A stretch of DNA of 64,000 nt from Rhodosporidiobolus odoratus (Eukaryota; Basidiomycota; Microbotryomycetes; Sporidiobolales; Sporidiobolaceae), in contig JAOANU010000010.1 in assembly GCA_034387635.1 (NCBI GenBank), forward strand, positions 558,001-622,000, in the 5' to 3' direction. Position numbers and translations under genes: made by a program. Below are positions 10,960 to 23,600 of this stretch, piece by piece. The notes beneath the pieces are model-generated. The model ran no database searches. It was not told the origin of the DNA and was given only the letters and a program-made list of their open reading frames with translations. Each line of letters begins with the position of its first letter. Position 1 is the stretch's first letter.

Positions 10960-11331
10960 ATGGCCGACACTACTTCCCTCCCCTCCTCCTCCGGCTCCAT
11001 CCTCCTCCTCTCCCTCCCCCTCCTCTACCTCTCCTACCGCCTCTACACCTCTTTGACCTCCCCCGTCTCAAAAGCCTACGACCCGAAAACCGGTCTCGGA
11101 CGCGGCGCACCGGGGTTTCAAACGGGGGTGAGGAGGGTCCAAATTCCCCCGGCGTTGGCGGCGAGGATCAGGGCGGGAGAAGAGGTCAGTGCGGAGGAGG
11201 TTACGAGGGCTTTGGACGAGGAGAAGGAGAGGATCAAGAAGGAAGACGAGGAGGAAAGACGGAGGGTGGAAGGGGGGGTCGAGGAGCAAGTTGGAGGGAA
11301 GGGAAAGGGGAGAGGGAAGAAGAGAAAGTGA
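10960..11331 (+). CDS. 123-aa single-pass membrane protein, unrecognised
   Basis: Uninterrupted frame starting at the ATG next to a run of A (MADTTSLPSSSGS). A hydrophobic segment at about residues 13-30 (ILLLSLPLLYLSYRLYTSL) would act as a signal anchor. It is followed by a short conserved-looking stretch (YDPKTGLGRGAPGFQTGVRR) and a Glu/Lys/Arg-rich coiled tail ending in basic residues (KGKGRGKKRK). An upstream in-frame ATG at 10873 was not chosen because the added residues are unlike the rest. The topology suggests an ER or mitochondrial outer-membrane tail facing the cytosol; the function is unknown. Confidence 0.65.
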   Translation: MADTTSLPSSSGSILLLSLPLLYLSYRLYTSLTSPVSKAYDPKTGLGRGAPGFQTGVRRVQIPPALAARIRAGEEVSAEEVTRALDEEKERIKKEDEEERRRVEGGVEEQVGGKGKGRGKKRK

Positions 11332-11773
11332 CGTCTGCGGCTTCGTTCAAAAAGTAGATGTACTGTTCTGCAGTTCCGGCCTCAGCGCGGGCCGTTTCCC
11401 GTTCCGCTCTGGCTTTGAGCACGAGACGAGCTGACGGAGAAAGATGATGAAACCCGTCCATTCGTCCCACGACTCGAGAGCATTGGCACATGATACCAAA
11501 TCCCACATAACTACTACTATACATATGAGACACGGAGAGAGAGGAGGGCAAGGTTAGACGGTAGTGACGAGGCGAGGGAAAGAAAGAGAGAGAGAGAGAG
11601 CGGGAGAAAGATTAAAGGTAGGGAGCTGTGAGAACAACCGCGAGGTCGATGCGCTAGATATGACAAAGGTGAGTAAGTGCAGGGTCTATAGAGACAGAGT
11701 AGAACACGGGACAACCGATTGTAGGCCGGAAAGAAGAACAGGGGCAAAAAAAAAAGGGCAGGGAAAAGTAGGA
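11332..11773. other. Convergent intergenic region
   Basis: It separates the 3' ends of the 123-aa gene and the RhoGAP gene. It contains a short GA run (about 11578-11600) and an A-rich run (about 11747-11756). I see no gene. Confidence 0.4.
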
Positions 11774-14700
11774 TCAACCCCCAAACAACCTCCTCCTCTC
11801 TTCCATACTCAACAAAGTCGATCCCCCCCACCCTTCCCCTCCCCCTTCCCCTCCAGTCAGGCCACCTTCCGACTTTGACCTCCTCCTCCTCCTCATCCCT
11901 TCGGCCTCGCCTTGGACAACTTCCTCCTTCTCCCCCGCTCCTACCGCCGAAGAAGCAGGCGCCGCCAATCCCAATCCAATTCCATACCCCGTCGAGATCG
12001 AAGGTGGCAACGTGAGAGGGTTGAACATGGTCGTGTGCCTCGTCGCCGAGTGGGACCTTGAAGACGCCGACGGAGACGAAAAGGCAGAAGAGGTTGACGA
12101 AGAGGTGGATTGAGAGGATCGATGTCCCGTAACTCGCCTGGCTACCACTGATCGAATTGACGACAAGGTTGCGTCAGCCTCCGTAGCGTCGTCTGCCGAG
12201 GCGGAGGAGAAATCGAGTTGACTTCTAAAAGCGTCTCCCAAACTCAGTCTCCCTCCTTCAACCCTAACTCCATCCAAAGTCATCGCCATCGTCCTCGATT
12301 CCTTCTCTTCCCCCTTCGCCTTCTTACCCTCCCCAGACCCAGACCCGGAAAGAGAAAGCGAAGGTGAAGGCGAAGAAACCGACGCCACCGGTCTAGCGCT
12401 CCCAAAAAACCCACCACCTCCAGCTCCATTGGCTCGATCCCTCGAAGGCAAGAACGCCGGTTTCGTGTAGGGTGGCTGTTGCGTCTTTTCGTCCAGGTCT
12501 GTCTTTGTGCTCGGGTTGAGTGAGGAGGATGTGGAGGAGTTGAAGGCGTCGCGTAAGGAAAGGGTGGATGGCGTTCCTCCTCCTCCGGCGGCGGCGTTGG
12601 CAGAGGAAAACCGATCTGCAATCGGAGTCTGTGGAGAACCCCTCTGGGAGGGGTGTAACCCCGCCGAAGAGGGTGGAGAGAGTTGGTCCGATTGAGCCTG
12701 AGGTTGCGACGAGGACTGGCCAACCGAGACGGTAGTGGAAAAAGTCGGTGAGGGTACAGGAGAAGCAGAGGGACAGGGCGAGGGAGAGGGAGCTTGGGCC
12801 AGTGACAGTGGAGGTGGGCGATTCGGCGACGCAGGAGGTTCGTCGACGACGAGCCACGAACCGGCGCTTGTGGCGCTTATCGAATGAGGCAGGGTTGGGG
12901 TTGAAGTTGATGGCGGGAGGGTGGGAGCCAAGGCGGGGGAGGTGAAGGAAGGTGAGGAGGGAGAGGGAGGGTTGAGTAAAGGGGAGGAGCGAGGGGTGGG
13001 AGTGCGAAGTCGAGGAGAGGAGGAGGGGAAGGCGGAAGAGGGAAGCGGAGGCGTTGAGAGAGATGAGGCTGATACTTGACGTTGACGGCCGGCTGTCGGT
13101 GCAGAATCGGGTCAGTAGAAGTGAGAGAGTAAGCTGAAGAACGGACTGCGCACATTCGTTCGCCTTGGAGAACAAAATCTCCCTCTCCACCACCAATACC
13201 TGTAAGAATCCGGGACTCAACCTCAAAGTCGGTGACAAAATCAACTTGAGGTTCATCAAGGTCATCTTGTTCGTCGCCGAGTGAGCCGACAAGCGAGCGA
13301 GGTGATACCTGCGAGCAGCGTTGAACATTCAGTACGAAAGGTATGCATGGAAAGGCAGGAGGCAAGAGGGATCAGGAACGAACGCGATAGCCCTCAGCAG
13401 GTAATAGTTCTCCGCCTCCATCCTCTGCGCAAACACTTCCCTCAACGCTTCCAAGTACTCTCTCGGGGCTTTACCGCCTTCCGTTCCTGCTCCGCCGATT
13501 CCAGCAGCCGGAGGAGTACCCTTCGAAACCCCATTCGACGAAGTCGACGCCGAGGCGGTTTGGGAGGACAGGAAACTGGAGGAGGTGGCGGAGTAACCGA
13601 GGTGTTGAAGGGTGAGGGCGTCTATGATAGGCGAGAGCGAGGGCGACAGAAGGGGTTCGGGGACTGCGAGCGAGCGTTCGGTCGAGTCAGGCGAGAGAGG
13701 CGGGAAAACGTAAAGGCGGGGGAAGGCAAGGCAGGGTCAGCAGAGGCAAGAGACCTATCAGACATAGACACAGATGAAAGAGTGGAGTAGCAGGTGCACT
13801 CACGTTCCCTCAGCCACCCCTTGAAACAACTAGCCACGGCCGCCGGATCCAACTCCCCCAAATGAATCTCCCTCAAATCCACCTCCTGTCCCACCCCGGC
13901 ATCAAACATAGCTCTCAACATATTAACCATATGACCCCTCCCTGGAACCCTATAGATCCCTTCTTCTGACCTACCGATTTCATCGAGGTATTGGAGGCAT
14001 CGGAAGGCGATTCCGGCGAGCCAGAGACGGGAGAGGGAACCGGTTATTTCGTCGTCGGAGGAGGTGGTGTGAACATTGGGTGGAGGGAGACGGGTTTGGG
14101 TGACGAGAGGCGCGAGGGGGACACCGAAGGCTTGGTTGCGGAGGTTGGGAACGCGAACGCCTAATATTGTGCAAGGGAGTTTGATCGCTGCTGGGGCGGA
14201 TGCTGCTGGTACGACAGAATAGAGACCGGAGGAGGAAGAAGCGAAGGAAGACAGAGGCATAGAGGGGGAGTGAGGGAGTTTGGCTGAGGCGGCGAGATCG
14301 AGGGCTGGAGAGGAAGCTGAAGAAGGAAGATGGGGCGATTCGAGCGAAGGAGAGACTGCACCGCTTCGAGCGGATTGCAAACCCCTCCATCCTCCCACTA
14401 CTGCTTTGCCACCTTTTCCGCCCCATTCTCTTGCGAGACCGACGCCGGCCCCGAAGCGGTCTTTCAGCTTGGCGGAGTGGAGACCTCGTCCGACGGCGGA
14501 GAATACGCCTGCAGCGCCAGAGGAGGACGAGGAAGAAGAGGCGATCGAGGCGGAGGAGGACTGAAGGTTTGTCGAGGGTGGCAGGCGGCGAAGCGGGAGA
14601 GGAGGCGGAGGCATAGAGGTCGAGGCTGAGGCGGAAGAGGATGCGGCGGCAGAGAAGGGTGACAAGGCGGAAGGTGCAGAGGAAGGGAGCGGCGAGGCGA

Positions 14701-15394
14701 GGGATTCTTCCTCTGCCAACTCCGGCGTGCTTTGCAAGGCAGGTGACGAGATCTTGAAGGGTCGAGTCGGACTGGGCGGAGGTTGCGGTTTGCGGTTCAT
14801 GAAGGGGAGCGGGTGATTGTGCACCAGGGTGGGCGTGCTCGACCCACTCTTTTCCCCTCCACCTCTGCCCGATGCAAACGTTCGAGGTGTCCTCGCGCCT
14901 GCCGGGATACCCAACCCAACCCCATCCGCCAGGATAGGGCTACCCTGTGACTCGCTCGAGCTTGCTCCTGCGCTAGACGAGCGGCGCATCATGGCGTCCA
15001 TCCAATTACTGGGGGAACTTGTATTACTGAAGGCGGAATCGCTCATCGCCGGACTTGCTGTTTCTCGCTTTCCTCCTCGTCCGCCTACAAGCGGACTCTT
15101 GCCCGCGACGGGAGACTCTGCGCTTGGGCTCCTGCCCATGGCGGGGCTGGTGAGCGATTGGCCGCTTGTTGCGTCGTTGAATGGAGATGCGGGTTTGGGT
15201 GGGAGCGGAGGTCGAAAGCTGTCGCGCCGTGTGGGAGGGGACACGACCGAGTCAGGTGCGAGGGTGTGTACCGACTGGGGGAACGAGAGTCTCGAGGTTG
15301 ACGAGTCGGGGTGTTGGAGTGGACTTGAAGGGTTGGAGGCCAAGTGAGGAGAGGAGGACGAGGATGAGAGGTAGAGAGGGAGGAGGTCTGTCAT
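11774..15394 (-). CDS. RhoGAP-domain GTPase-activating protein
   Basis: Predicted 1114-aa protein that would switch off Rho/Rac/Cdc42 GTPases. Exons: 13804-15394, 13384-13663, 13154-13308, 11774-13092. The N-terminal 400 residues are Ser/Pro-rich. The RhoGAP domain spans about residues 410-680. It opens with FGVPLAPLV, carries the arginine-finger segment EEGIYRVPGRGHMVNMLRAMF, then FKGWLRELPEPLLS across the first intron, then NYYLLRAIAYHLARL and NKMTLMNLKLILSPTL. A loop rich in Ser/Thr/Gly is inserted before the EALREVFAQRM helix. The C-terminal 430 residues are again Ser-rich and probably disordered. The ATG at 15394 is the first in frame; a short open stretch upstream (QLAPDGLGQLDG) could belong to an earlier exon lost in or beyond the poly-G tract. 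Confidence 0.92.
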
Positions 15395-15483
15395 GATGCC
15401 ATCCAGTTGTCCTAGTCCGTCTGGTGCAAGCTGGACTGAGTGAGCTGATAGTAGAGGGTGATGAGAATATATGTTGCAGGAAT

Positions 15484-15530
<47 letters not shown>
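15484..15530 (+). repeat. 47-nt poly-G tract
   Basis: An unbroken run of 47 G, followed after one C by six more G. It lies 90 bp upstream of the RhoGAP start and about 240 bp upstream of the divergent HD-domain gene, so it sits in a shared promoter. The exact length is doubtful because such homopolymers are hard to sequence. Confidence 0.9.
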
Positions 15531-15768
15531 CGGGGGGCGGGTTGAGCGAGGTAGAGGCAGAGCGAGTGTCTAGTGTGTGTTGTACTTTTGACTGTGATGG
15601 CTGTCCCTAGTCAGCCCAGTCAGCGAGAGCGCCAGAGTCGGGGTGGGTTGTTGAACGAGAATCAAATTGGAAACAATAAACAATTCTCAGTTGACCTCGT
15701 TCACTCGTCTACCTTTGGGGACTTGCACACGCTCCTTACACTCTCTGACAGGCTATTCCACCCTCCAC

Positions 15769-16797
15769 ATGTCTGCCTCACCCGCTGAACCTGCCATCCT
15801 CGTCGCCGCTCAACACCTCGCACAAACTCACCACGCCAACTACGATCCCTCCCACGACTTTTACCACGTACAGCGCGTCCGCCTCCTGTCCCTCTCCATC
15901 GCCCGCTCTCTCTCCCCTCAACCAGACCTCGTCGTCGTCCAACTCGCCGCACTCTTTCACGACCTCCTTGACCCAAAGTACCTCCCACCCCGCGCGTCCA
16001 CCAAGGCCAGAGACGTCCTCAAGGGCTTTTGGGAGCAACATGGACACCAAGTAGACGACGACAGGAGGACGTTGACGGAAAACGTGATCGACAATGTCAG
16101 TTACTCGAAAGAGAAAAAGAGGATCAGCGAGGGGAAACAGACCGAGTGGCACGAGACGTGTACGGAACTGCATTGGTCAGTCCAAGCTAGCCTTTCCTGT
16201 CTCTGTCCAGCGGCGAGATCTGGCGTTTCCCCCTCCCTGCTGATTCCCCTCCCGTCGCGTCTCGCCGCACGACAACCTTTCCCTTTGTCTCGTCCATCTC
16301 GGTTCTGCTGGACCAAAGCCTGGCACACAAAGCCCGACAGTCTTTCGCTCGGTTCAGTAGCTCAACCTAGATCTCCCTCTGCAGCGTGCAAGACGCCGAC
16401 AAACTGGACGCCATCGGAGCCTTCGGTTTGTCCTCTCCCCTCCTCCCCTCCATCCTCCCGACTTGACTGATTCTCCTCCTCTCTCTCGTCACCCTCGTAC
16501 CTCCCACGTGCACTGGCAGGTATCCTCCGCTGTGCCGCCTACTCGGCCATAACCTCTCGACCTCTCTACCTCCCCCCTGCTCCTCCTTCTCCAGCCACCT
16601 CGGATCCCGATTCGCTACCTCGAAACTCGACAGACGATTCAGCCATAGCTCATTTCCATGACAAACTCTTCCATCTAGAAGGCATGATGAAAACCCCTAA
16701 AGGGAGGGAACTGGCTAGAAAAAGGACGGAGACGATGCGAAGTTTTGTGGCAGAGGTGGAGAGGGAATGGGCGGAGGCGGTAGGTGAGCAATTATGA
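15769..16797 (+). CDS. HD-domain metal-dependent phosphohydrolase
   Basis: Predicted 241-aa soluble protein. Exons: 15769-16175, 16385-16425, 16520-16797. It has the HD-superfamily metal ligands: an early His in HDFYHVQRV, the HD pair in LFHDLLDPKY (about residues 64-65) and the late Asp in QDADKLDAIGA (about residue 139). This pattern and the size resemble small stand-alone HD hydrolases found in bacteria and fungi, whose substrates are mostly nucleotides or unknown. It carries no signal peptide. The GILRCAAYSA helix after exon 2 is also typical. The substrate cannot be read from the sequence. Confidence 0.85.
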
Positions 16798-17019
16798 GTC
16801 GGATGCGCAGTGTCGCAGGAAGGAAGTGAAACTGACTGAGGGAGGAGGTTAGACGGGTTAAGGTTGAGCTGGAGCTGCGGGTGGAGCTGCGGGTGGAGCA
16901 GGTCGAGGTTGAAGGAGTTCATCAAACCCACAATCGTTCGTCGGCTCTTTAAACGGGTAGTGGTCTAGCTCGTGACCTCGCCCGAGCTGGGTTTCCTCTG
17001 TACGTTTCCATATCTCTTC

Positions 17020-17074
17020 CCTTCTGCCCTTCTGCCCTTCTGCCCTTACCCCTTCTGCCCTTCTGCCCTTCTGC
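17020..17074 (+). repeat. 8-bp tandem repeat (CCTTCTGC)
   Basis: Three copies of CCTTCTGC, a spacer CCTTACC, then three more copies. It lies between the HD gene and the transporter relic. Confidence 0.9.
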
Positions 17075-17163
17075 CCTCATTCCGCAAACCTCCCACCAGT
17101 CTCTACCGCCCTCCACTTGTCTCACCTCGTGTACAACGCTCATGCCCCCTCTCCCTCTCTCAG

Positions 17164-17380
17164 ACCCGATCCGGCGAAGCAACGTCCCGAAACCTAGGCT
17201 ACGCCTGGGCCACGTCGACCCTAGCTTTTCTCGCTCTCCTCGTCACTCCCATCCCATTCCTCTTTCGTCGGGATCATGGGAAACAGATATAGGCGAAAGA
17301 GTCTGTGGGCGAGGCAGCATATGGAGGAGATCGGGGAGGAGGTAGATGAGACGGCGTCGGAGAAGGGGGAAAGGGTTTGA
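17164..17380 (+). pseudogene. Orphan C-terminal end of an MFS transporter
   Basis: After a good acceptor (CTCTCAG), one frame encodes RNLGYAWATSTLAFLALLVT and then PIPFLFRR, which is what the last transmembrane helix of fungal drug/polyamine-type major-facilitator proteins looks like. The frame then stops. Shifting by one base restores a typical cytosolic tail (GNRYRRKSLWARQHMEEIGE) up to a TGA at 17378. No upstream helices are present in the 350 bp before it. I read it as the surviving 3' exon of a deleted gene, with one frameshift. Confidence 0.6.
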
Positions 17381-17642
17381 GGGGAAGTGGCCTAGGCGGC
17401 TTGAGAGATGTAAAAGCGTGTGTCCGTCTTGGACTTGGACTTGTCTGTACTTGGCTCGCAGAAACAGCAGTATATGGATCACGATCATCTCGATCCTGTA
17501 CTACTGAGACCTGCGGCTTCGTTCGAGACGAAAGCAGCAAGAGAATGGACAAACCGACGGTCGATGCCGCACAAACTGATTTACTGCTAGGTACTACTTC
17601 CTTACTTCCGACCGGACTGCTTCCTGTACATACATATTTCCC

Positions 17643-20600
17643 TCAAGGCATTGGTCGAGGTCCGAAGAACCCGCTTGATGGACGACCTGGCGCAGGTGCT
17701 ACTGGTCTGTCGATGGTCGGTGCAGGCTGCGGGGCGGCTGCGGTTGCGGCAGCTGCTCCGGCAGCGGCGGGCGAGGCCTGAGGGAGAAGAAGGAAGTCAG
17801 GAAATGAGGCGAAGTCACGAGTAGGAAGTGAAAGGAAAGGGGAGGAAAGGCAAAAGAAAAGCAAAGCGACGGACCGCTGAACCGCCTTGCTTGGCGTGGA
17901 ACTGCGAAGTGGGGTCCAAATCAGCGTGCGGCCATCGAGGGAATCACGCAGCTGAACATACCGTCATGAGCTCGGCAATCTCGTGCTGTAGCGTTTTCTT
18001 CTCGTCGCGAAGCTTGCCCACCTGGAAGGGAAGGCCATCAGCACCACGAGAGGTAAAGTAACAAGGGGTAAGTAGCGTACCTCCTTGAACATGCGTTGAA
18101 CCTGTACAGTTGAACCGAGGTTAGCATGCGACCTTGAGGCATGATATCTAGTAAGGAAGGAAGGCGGACCTCGTTCGTAAGCTGGCCTCTGAAATCCTTC
18201 ACATGGTCATCCACTCCGGCACGAACCCCTCCGAGCAACGTCTTGACCTCGGCGCTGAGAGCAGGATCCATCGTCGTGACCTTGCCGGCCCGCACGTTCT
18301 CATTAATTTCGGCGAGCATGGCGTCTGCTTTGTCGGTACGCTCGGCGAGAGCGGCGACGAGTTCGTTCACCCCTGCGTATTCGAGTGTACGTCAGGATGG
18401 GTGGGTAGCCTAGATATTTCGGTGCTTAGACTGGCAGCACGAATGGGTAGAACAGGGAGGTGGAAAACGCACTAGCAGTCCTTTCTGCGGTTATCTGCAT
18501 TTCCTTCTCGAGTTTCACAATCTCCGTCCTCTTAGCCTCGAGCTCAGCCTTCTCCTTCAAACTGAGACCGCCGTTGAGAGCACGCTCATCCGCAGCTTTC
18601 TTCTCGTCGTCGGCCTGCTTCTTCTGGATGTCGCGCATGGACTGAAGGATCTCGAAGACGGCAACTGAGGGTGGAGGGAGCGCAGACGGGTCAGTTTGAC
18701 CGGTGTCTGCCGGACGAGAGGCGGGTAGCGTACGGGAAAGAGCACCGGCATCCAGTTCCTGACCTTGGCCAGCGGCGATAGCCTCGAGCGCTGGGCCGAG
18801 GTTGGCGTCTCGCTCGAGTGCCTCGACGACAGGTCCATGAGGCGGCTTGTCCTTCTCCGCGTCTTCGGCGAGCGCAGCGTCTGCCGCTCTGGCATCACTG
18901 ACGTCCTTCGCCGCGACTGCTCCGCCTCCCCAGCGACCATCGCGATCGCCAACGGGCTCGGGAGCGCCTGCAGAAACACCACTGTCAGCTGAAAGGCTTT
19001 GGTAAAGCGAGTGATGCGAAGAAGACGCACCCCAAAGCCTGATACCCGGCATTCTCGGCCCTTTCACCTTGCTGCCCCCCGTTCCCGCCGCCTTTTCACC
19101 CCCCTCTGCCGCAATCTTCCTATCAAGCTGGGCGAACTGGCTGTTCGGGTTCAGTCCGAAGATGTTCCTCTTCAGCGCGGGTGCCACAGGTGCCGCTCCC
19201 GCCGCCTTGGCGACTTCAGCCTGAGCAGCCGCCGCAGTAGCTGGATCACTCTGTAGACCAGCACGGGCCTCCTTCGGCCGTCCTGCAACCTCCATGGGGT
19301 TCTCATGCACGGCTCCGCCATAGGAGAGATCCATGCCGGGGAGAGTAAGCGGAGAGGGAAAGGGCGCGTTGGCGGTTTCGGCGGCGTGAAGCGAAGCGAG
19401 AAGGCGCTGAGGGAGTTCGTGGACGTGCTGGACGACTTGATCGACACTTCCGAGCAAGTTTTGGAATTGAGTATCACGGAGCTGGCGGTCTTCGGTCACG
19501 TACTGCAAAGCGGGGAATGTAAGTGAGGGCCAGGGTTAGAGCAAAAGGCAAAGACCACTTTGGCAAGCTCGCCCATAACCTTGGACATCCGGTCCTGGTG
19601 TTGCTCACCGCGTTCCAGCGCTGCGCAGGATCCGTCAGGACATACTAGCTCGCGCAAGACCGCGAAGGTAAAGAGACTCACAACCGTTCTGCCGCTCGAA
19701 GCTGTCGTAGATTCGCCAAAGTACCTGTGTGTAGCCTACGCGTGAGACGCAGTCTCGCTGACATTGGAAGCGACAACGCACCTGGTCGATCGAGAAATCA
19801 GGGGGCAATGTCTGCGCAGATTCGCCTGCAACGGATCGAGCCCCGCTCCATTCGCTATACGGCTTCAGCGGAGCCTGCGTGCGCATGTCAAGGGTCAGCA
19901 AAGTACTTGGTTTTTGTGAGGGAGAGAACGTACCCCCAGCGGAATGTGCGGAACTGGCATCGCTTGAGCCGGTTGCAGCGGTGTCGGTGGGGCCTTCTCG
20001 ATCGAGGGTTGAACGATGCCGCTGCCGGCGAACGGGTCTTTGCCGCGCGCCGCGTCGCCCACGCCAAAGTAGCCTCCTTGCGAGGGCGAGATGCCCTCCA
20101 GGCGGGAATTTGCGGGGATTCGTATGAACTGCTGTGAGGCGGGGACGGAGCGGTTGGATGGCAGGGGAGAGAGACCTTCGAGGCGCCGTGACGCAGTCTC
20201 ACGGGCTTGGCGGACGGTGTTCGGAGAAGCGCTGGCGGTGGAGGGAGGTTTGGTGAACGAATCCGGCCAAACCAGCCTTTCCTTGTTCTGGGGGAAGGAC
20301 AGGAAGGGGTAAGCGAAATCGCACTATGGGGCTGACGCAAGCGTACCTCGAACGGCTCAACGCCTTCAGGACGTACAGAATGGTCGTGTGGGAGGGCCTC
20401 TCGGCGGTGCGAAGTAGTCTCGCCAGCGTAGCCAGCGGTTTTGGGTAAGGCTTTGAAGGGTGATAGCAGTTTGCCGGAACCTTCCGGCCTAGCCTCGTTC
20501 TACAGTAAGGCTGAAGGATCAGGTAAAGCAAGACCGTGAGACCGAGTGGGAGAAACCGCACCTTGAACCGCTCAATGTCTTTCTGCCAATCAAGCTTCTC

Positions 20601-23600
20601 GCTCGCACTGTGTACGCCCGCCCGAGTTGTAATAGTCGCATTGTCGAACGCCTTGCCGCCCGGTATCGTACAAACGGACGCGGCCGAAGGACTATGTGGC
20701 GCTCGCTGCGGCGATACTCGACGGTGCTGATCCTCGAGCATTTCGTTCATCCTGATCTCGAGCCTTGCTGCCAGCTCCTTTTCTTCGGCTGCAAGACGCT
20801 GAGCGCGATCGCCATCGGCGTAGAAGGCGGCCGCTTCCTCCTGCTTCTGGAGGAGCATGGCGTTTGTCTGAAGGAGGTAGTCGACCTGCTCTCAAGGTCG
20901 AATCGGTGAGTGGTTAGGGGAAAGAAAGTAGGGGGTAATATCGTACCTTCTGCGATAAAGATACCTCCTCATCCTTCCGCGTTGTTGATGCCGATCTCCG
21001 CCCCTCGCTCATAAACTCTCCATGTTTCCTCTGGAAAGCCCTCAGCCTATCCTGCAGTTTCCTGTAGGTATGAACCCGCTGCAACCTCTTCCCGCCCGTT
21101 CCTTCTACCTCTTCTTGCTCGTCTAACAACTTCCTCAGATCGCGGTGCAGCAGCGAGATCTCTTCCGACGGAACGAAAGACCCCGACGAGTCCGACCGGG
21201 TGCTAGGATGAGCGGGAAGCATAGAAGAAGGGGAGAAGAGGCTCAAGAGAGCGTTGACTTGTGACTCAGGTCGGGTCGGGGTAGGACGGAATGGAGGTTC
21301 GTTCGGCGCAGTGTTGTAGGAAGAGAGGTCGGAGCCGGGGCGTCGATGGCCGTGGGTGGCATGGACGGCACGAGAGACGGTGGGCGAGGGAAAAGAGCGG
21401 ATAGAGGCGCCGTCTTTGGATGGAAGTGTCGGGAGAGGGCGATCGCTGCCGACGGAACAGAGGGAAGACGGTTTCGGAGAACTGTCACCGCCTCGACCGT
21501 ACAGAGCGAAGAGATCCCGCGGTCGCCCCTCCGATGTCTCCTCCTTTTTGAACGCCAGACTGCCGTCACTTTGGGCACTTCGCAATCCAGACGCTTCCGA
21601 GCGTGGGGAAAGCCCCTTCTTCTTGTCGTCGGGGTAGTCGTACAGCCCGAGAGGCGCTTTGGGTTCCCTCCTCCAGCTTCGGATCGTGCCCCTCGTTTCG
21701 GAATAGAGTGAGCCAGGAGGGGTCATCGTTCGATTCGAAGCGGCCGAGGTGACTTGACGAGCGCCAGCGAGAGAGGGGGAAGGAGAAGCCGGGGTGAAGA
21801 ATGAAGGGAGCGGTTTCGACGATTTGCGGAGGGAGAGTCGGCCGGTTTCGTCGCTCCGAGCAGCATTGACGGCGTCCCTGCAGAGTACGAGTCAGCTAAA
21901 GCCAGCAAAGTCAGTTGAAGGAGGACGCACTGCAGAGCCAACACCCAGCGGACGCGGTCGATCCGGCTCTCGCAGGAGAAGTAAAGCCTTTCGTCATCCT
22001 TGAGCAAGACAGCGAACGGGCGAAAGGGCGTCGCAAAAGGCTTGTCCGGCTCGTCCTCGATACGAATCACCTCGGAAAGCAAGAAGACGACGATGGGGCG
22101 ACTCTGATGGTTCTGGTCACTGCGAGGTGCGAGGCTGCTACATGAGCGACACGAGATGACGACAGAGAGGAGCGGAAGGAAACGCACGTCGGACGGAATT
22201 CGAGGGAGTCGGCGCTCAGAACGCAGTACCTCTCAACCCAGTCTTGCGATCTTACCAGCGAGTTGGCGAAGCTTAGCGCGTCGGTAGGCGGTACTTGTAG
22301 GTAGCCCTGCCATTGGGAGATCCCGAGTCAGTCGCCTTGCATGACTGACGAGAGCACAACGAGGGGGACGACGCACTTCGCAAAGCGTGCCCGATCTCGG
22401 GCTCGACGGCTCACTCAAGCTCCTCCTCCTCCTCCTACTCCGCCTCGTCGAGTTCTCCTTCACACTCTCGCTGCCACTTCGACCACCTGCCCCTCCCTCC
22501 CTCTCTTTGAACAACTCCGTCCTCCTCGCCAACTCACCTCGTCTCTCCTCCCTAGCCTTCTCCATCCTCCTCGCCTCCCTCTCAAGCGTAGTCACTTCTG
22601 ACGTACCTGTCGTTCCTCCCTTTTCCTCCTCGCCGTCTTCGTCGTCCCGGACCTGATGCGCTTGACGGCGCTCGAGAGACTCAACCTCGCTCCACGTGCG
22701 GTTTCGACCTCGTCTAATGGAGGAAGAAGGCGACGACAAGGGAGCTTGACGCGCCCCACCTTCAGAGGACGGAGAGCCGAGCTGGTGCTGAAAAGGGTCC
22801 ACTTCGGCTGTGCGTGGCGTGCGCCGACGGTCAGACATTGCGAAGGGATTTTCGAGGGAGTCCGGACGGGTACCGGGCTGAGCCGAGGATGACAGCGAGG
22901 GCGAGTGGGAAGGTACCTGAGGTATGATCCCTTGGCGAAGGGAGGCGGATGGCGAGAAAACGCCTTTCGTTGGAGAAGGCAGGGAAGATGAAAGAACGGG
23001 AGGGAACGGGGACGCGCGATCCTGCGTCGGCTCCTGCTTCGTCGGGCTGGTCCGGCCGCTTCGCGGTCCTTCGTCGGGCTTAGCAGCGCCATAGGCTGCT
23101 GCTCTCCTAGCTACTTCCGGCGAGATCTTCCTCGTCGGGCTTGTATTCCTCGCTGACCTGGCAGCAGCGGTGGACTCGAAGCTCTGCAAGGGCGGGGAAA
23201 GCGGCGAGCTACCCGGCACTGCCCTGCTGAGCCGCTGCGAAGTCTGAGAGGCGGATGACTGGGAGGAGGCAGAGGTGAAGATGGAACGGATTGAGCCGCT
23301 CCTTTCAAGGTTAATCCCGCCAAGGCCGAGGCCGAGGAGGTGTGCTGTAGCGTCAACGCGTTTTTCCGGTTTCTGTGAGGCGGAGGAAGACAAGGACGGA
23401 GGCGGAGGTCGAGGAATAGCCGCGTTCTCGCTGTAGCTGCGAGAGTGGGACGAGATAGAGGCGGGCGCTGGTTTCGGCGCAGCTCTTGAAGAGGAGGTCG
23501 AGGAGACGGACGACCGGAGAGAGCCGCCGCTGGCGGCAGCTGCTTGGGCGACGGGGTTGCGGGGTTGAACCGGCGGATCGCTGACGGGAGAGGCGGAAAC

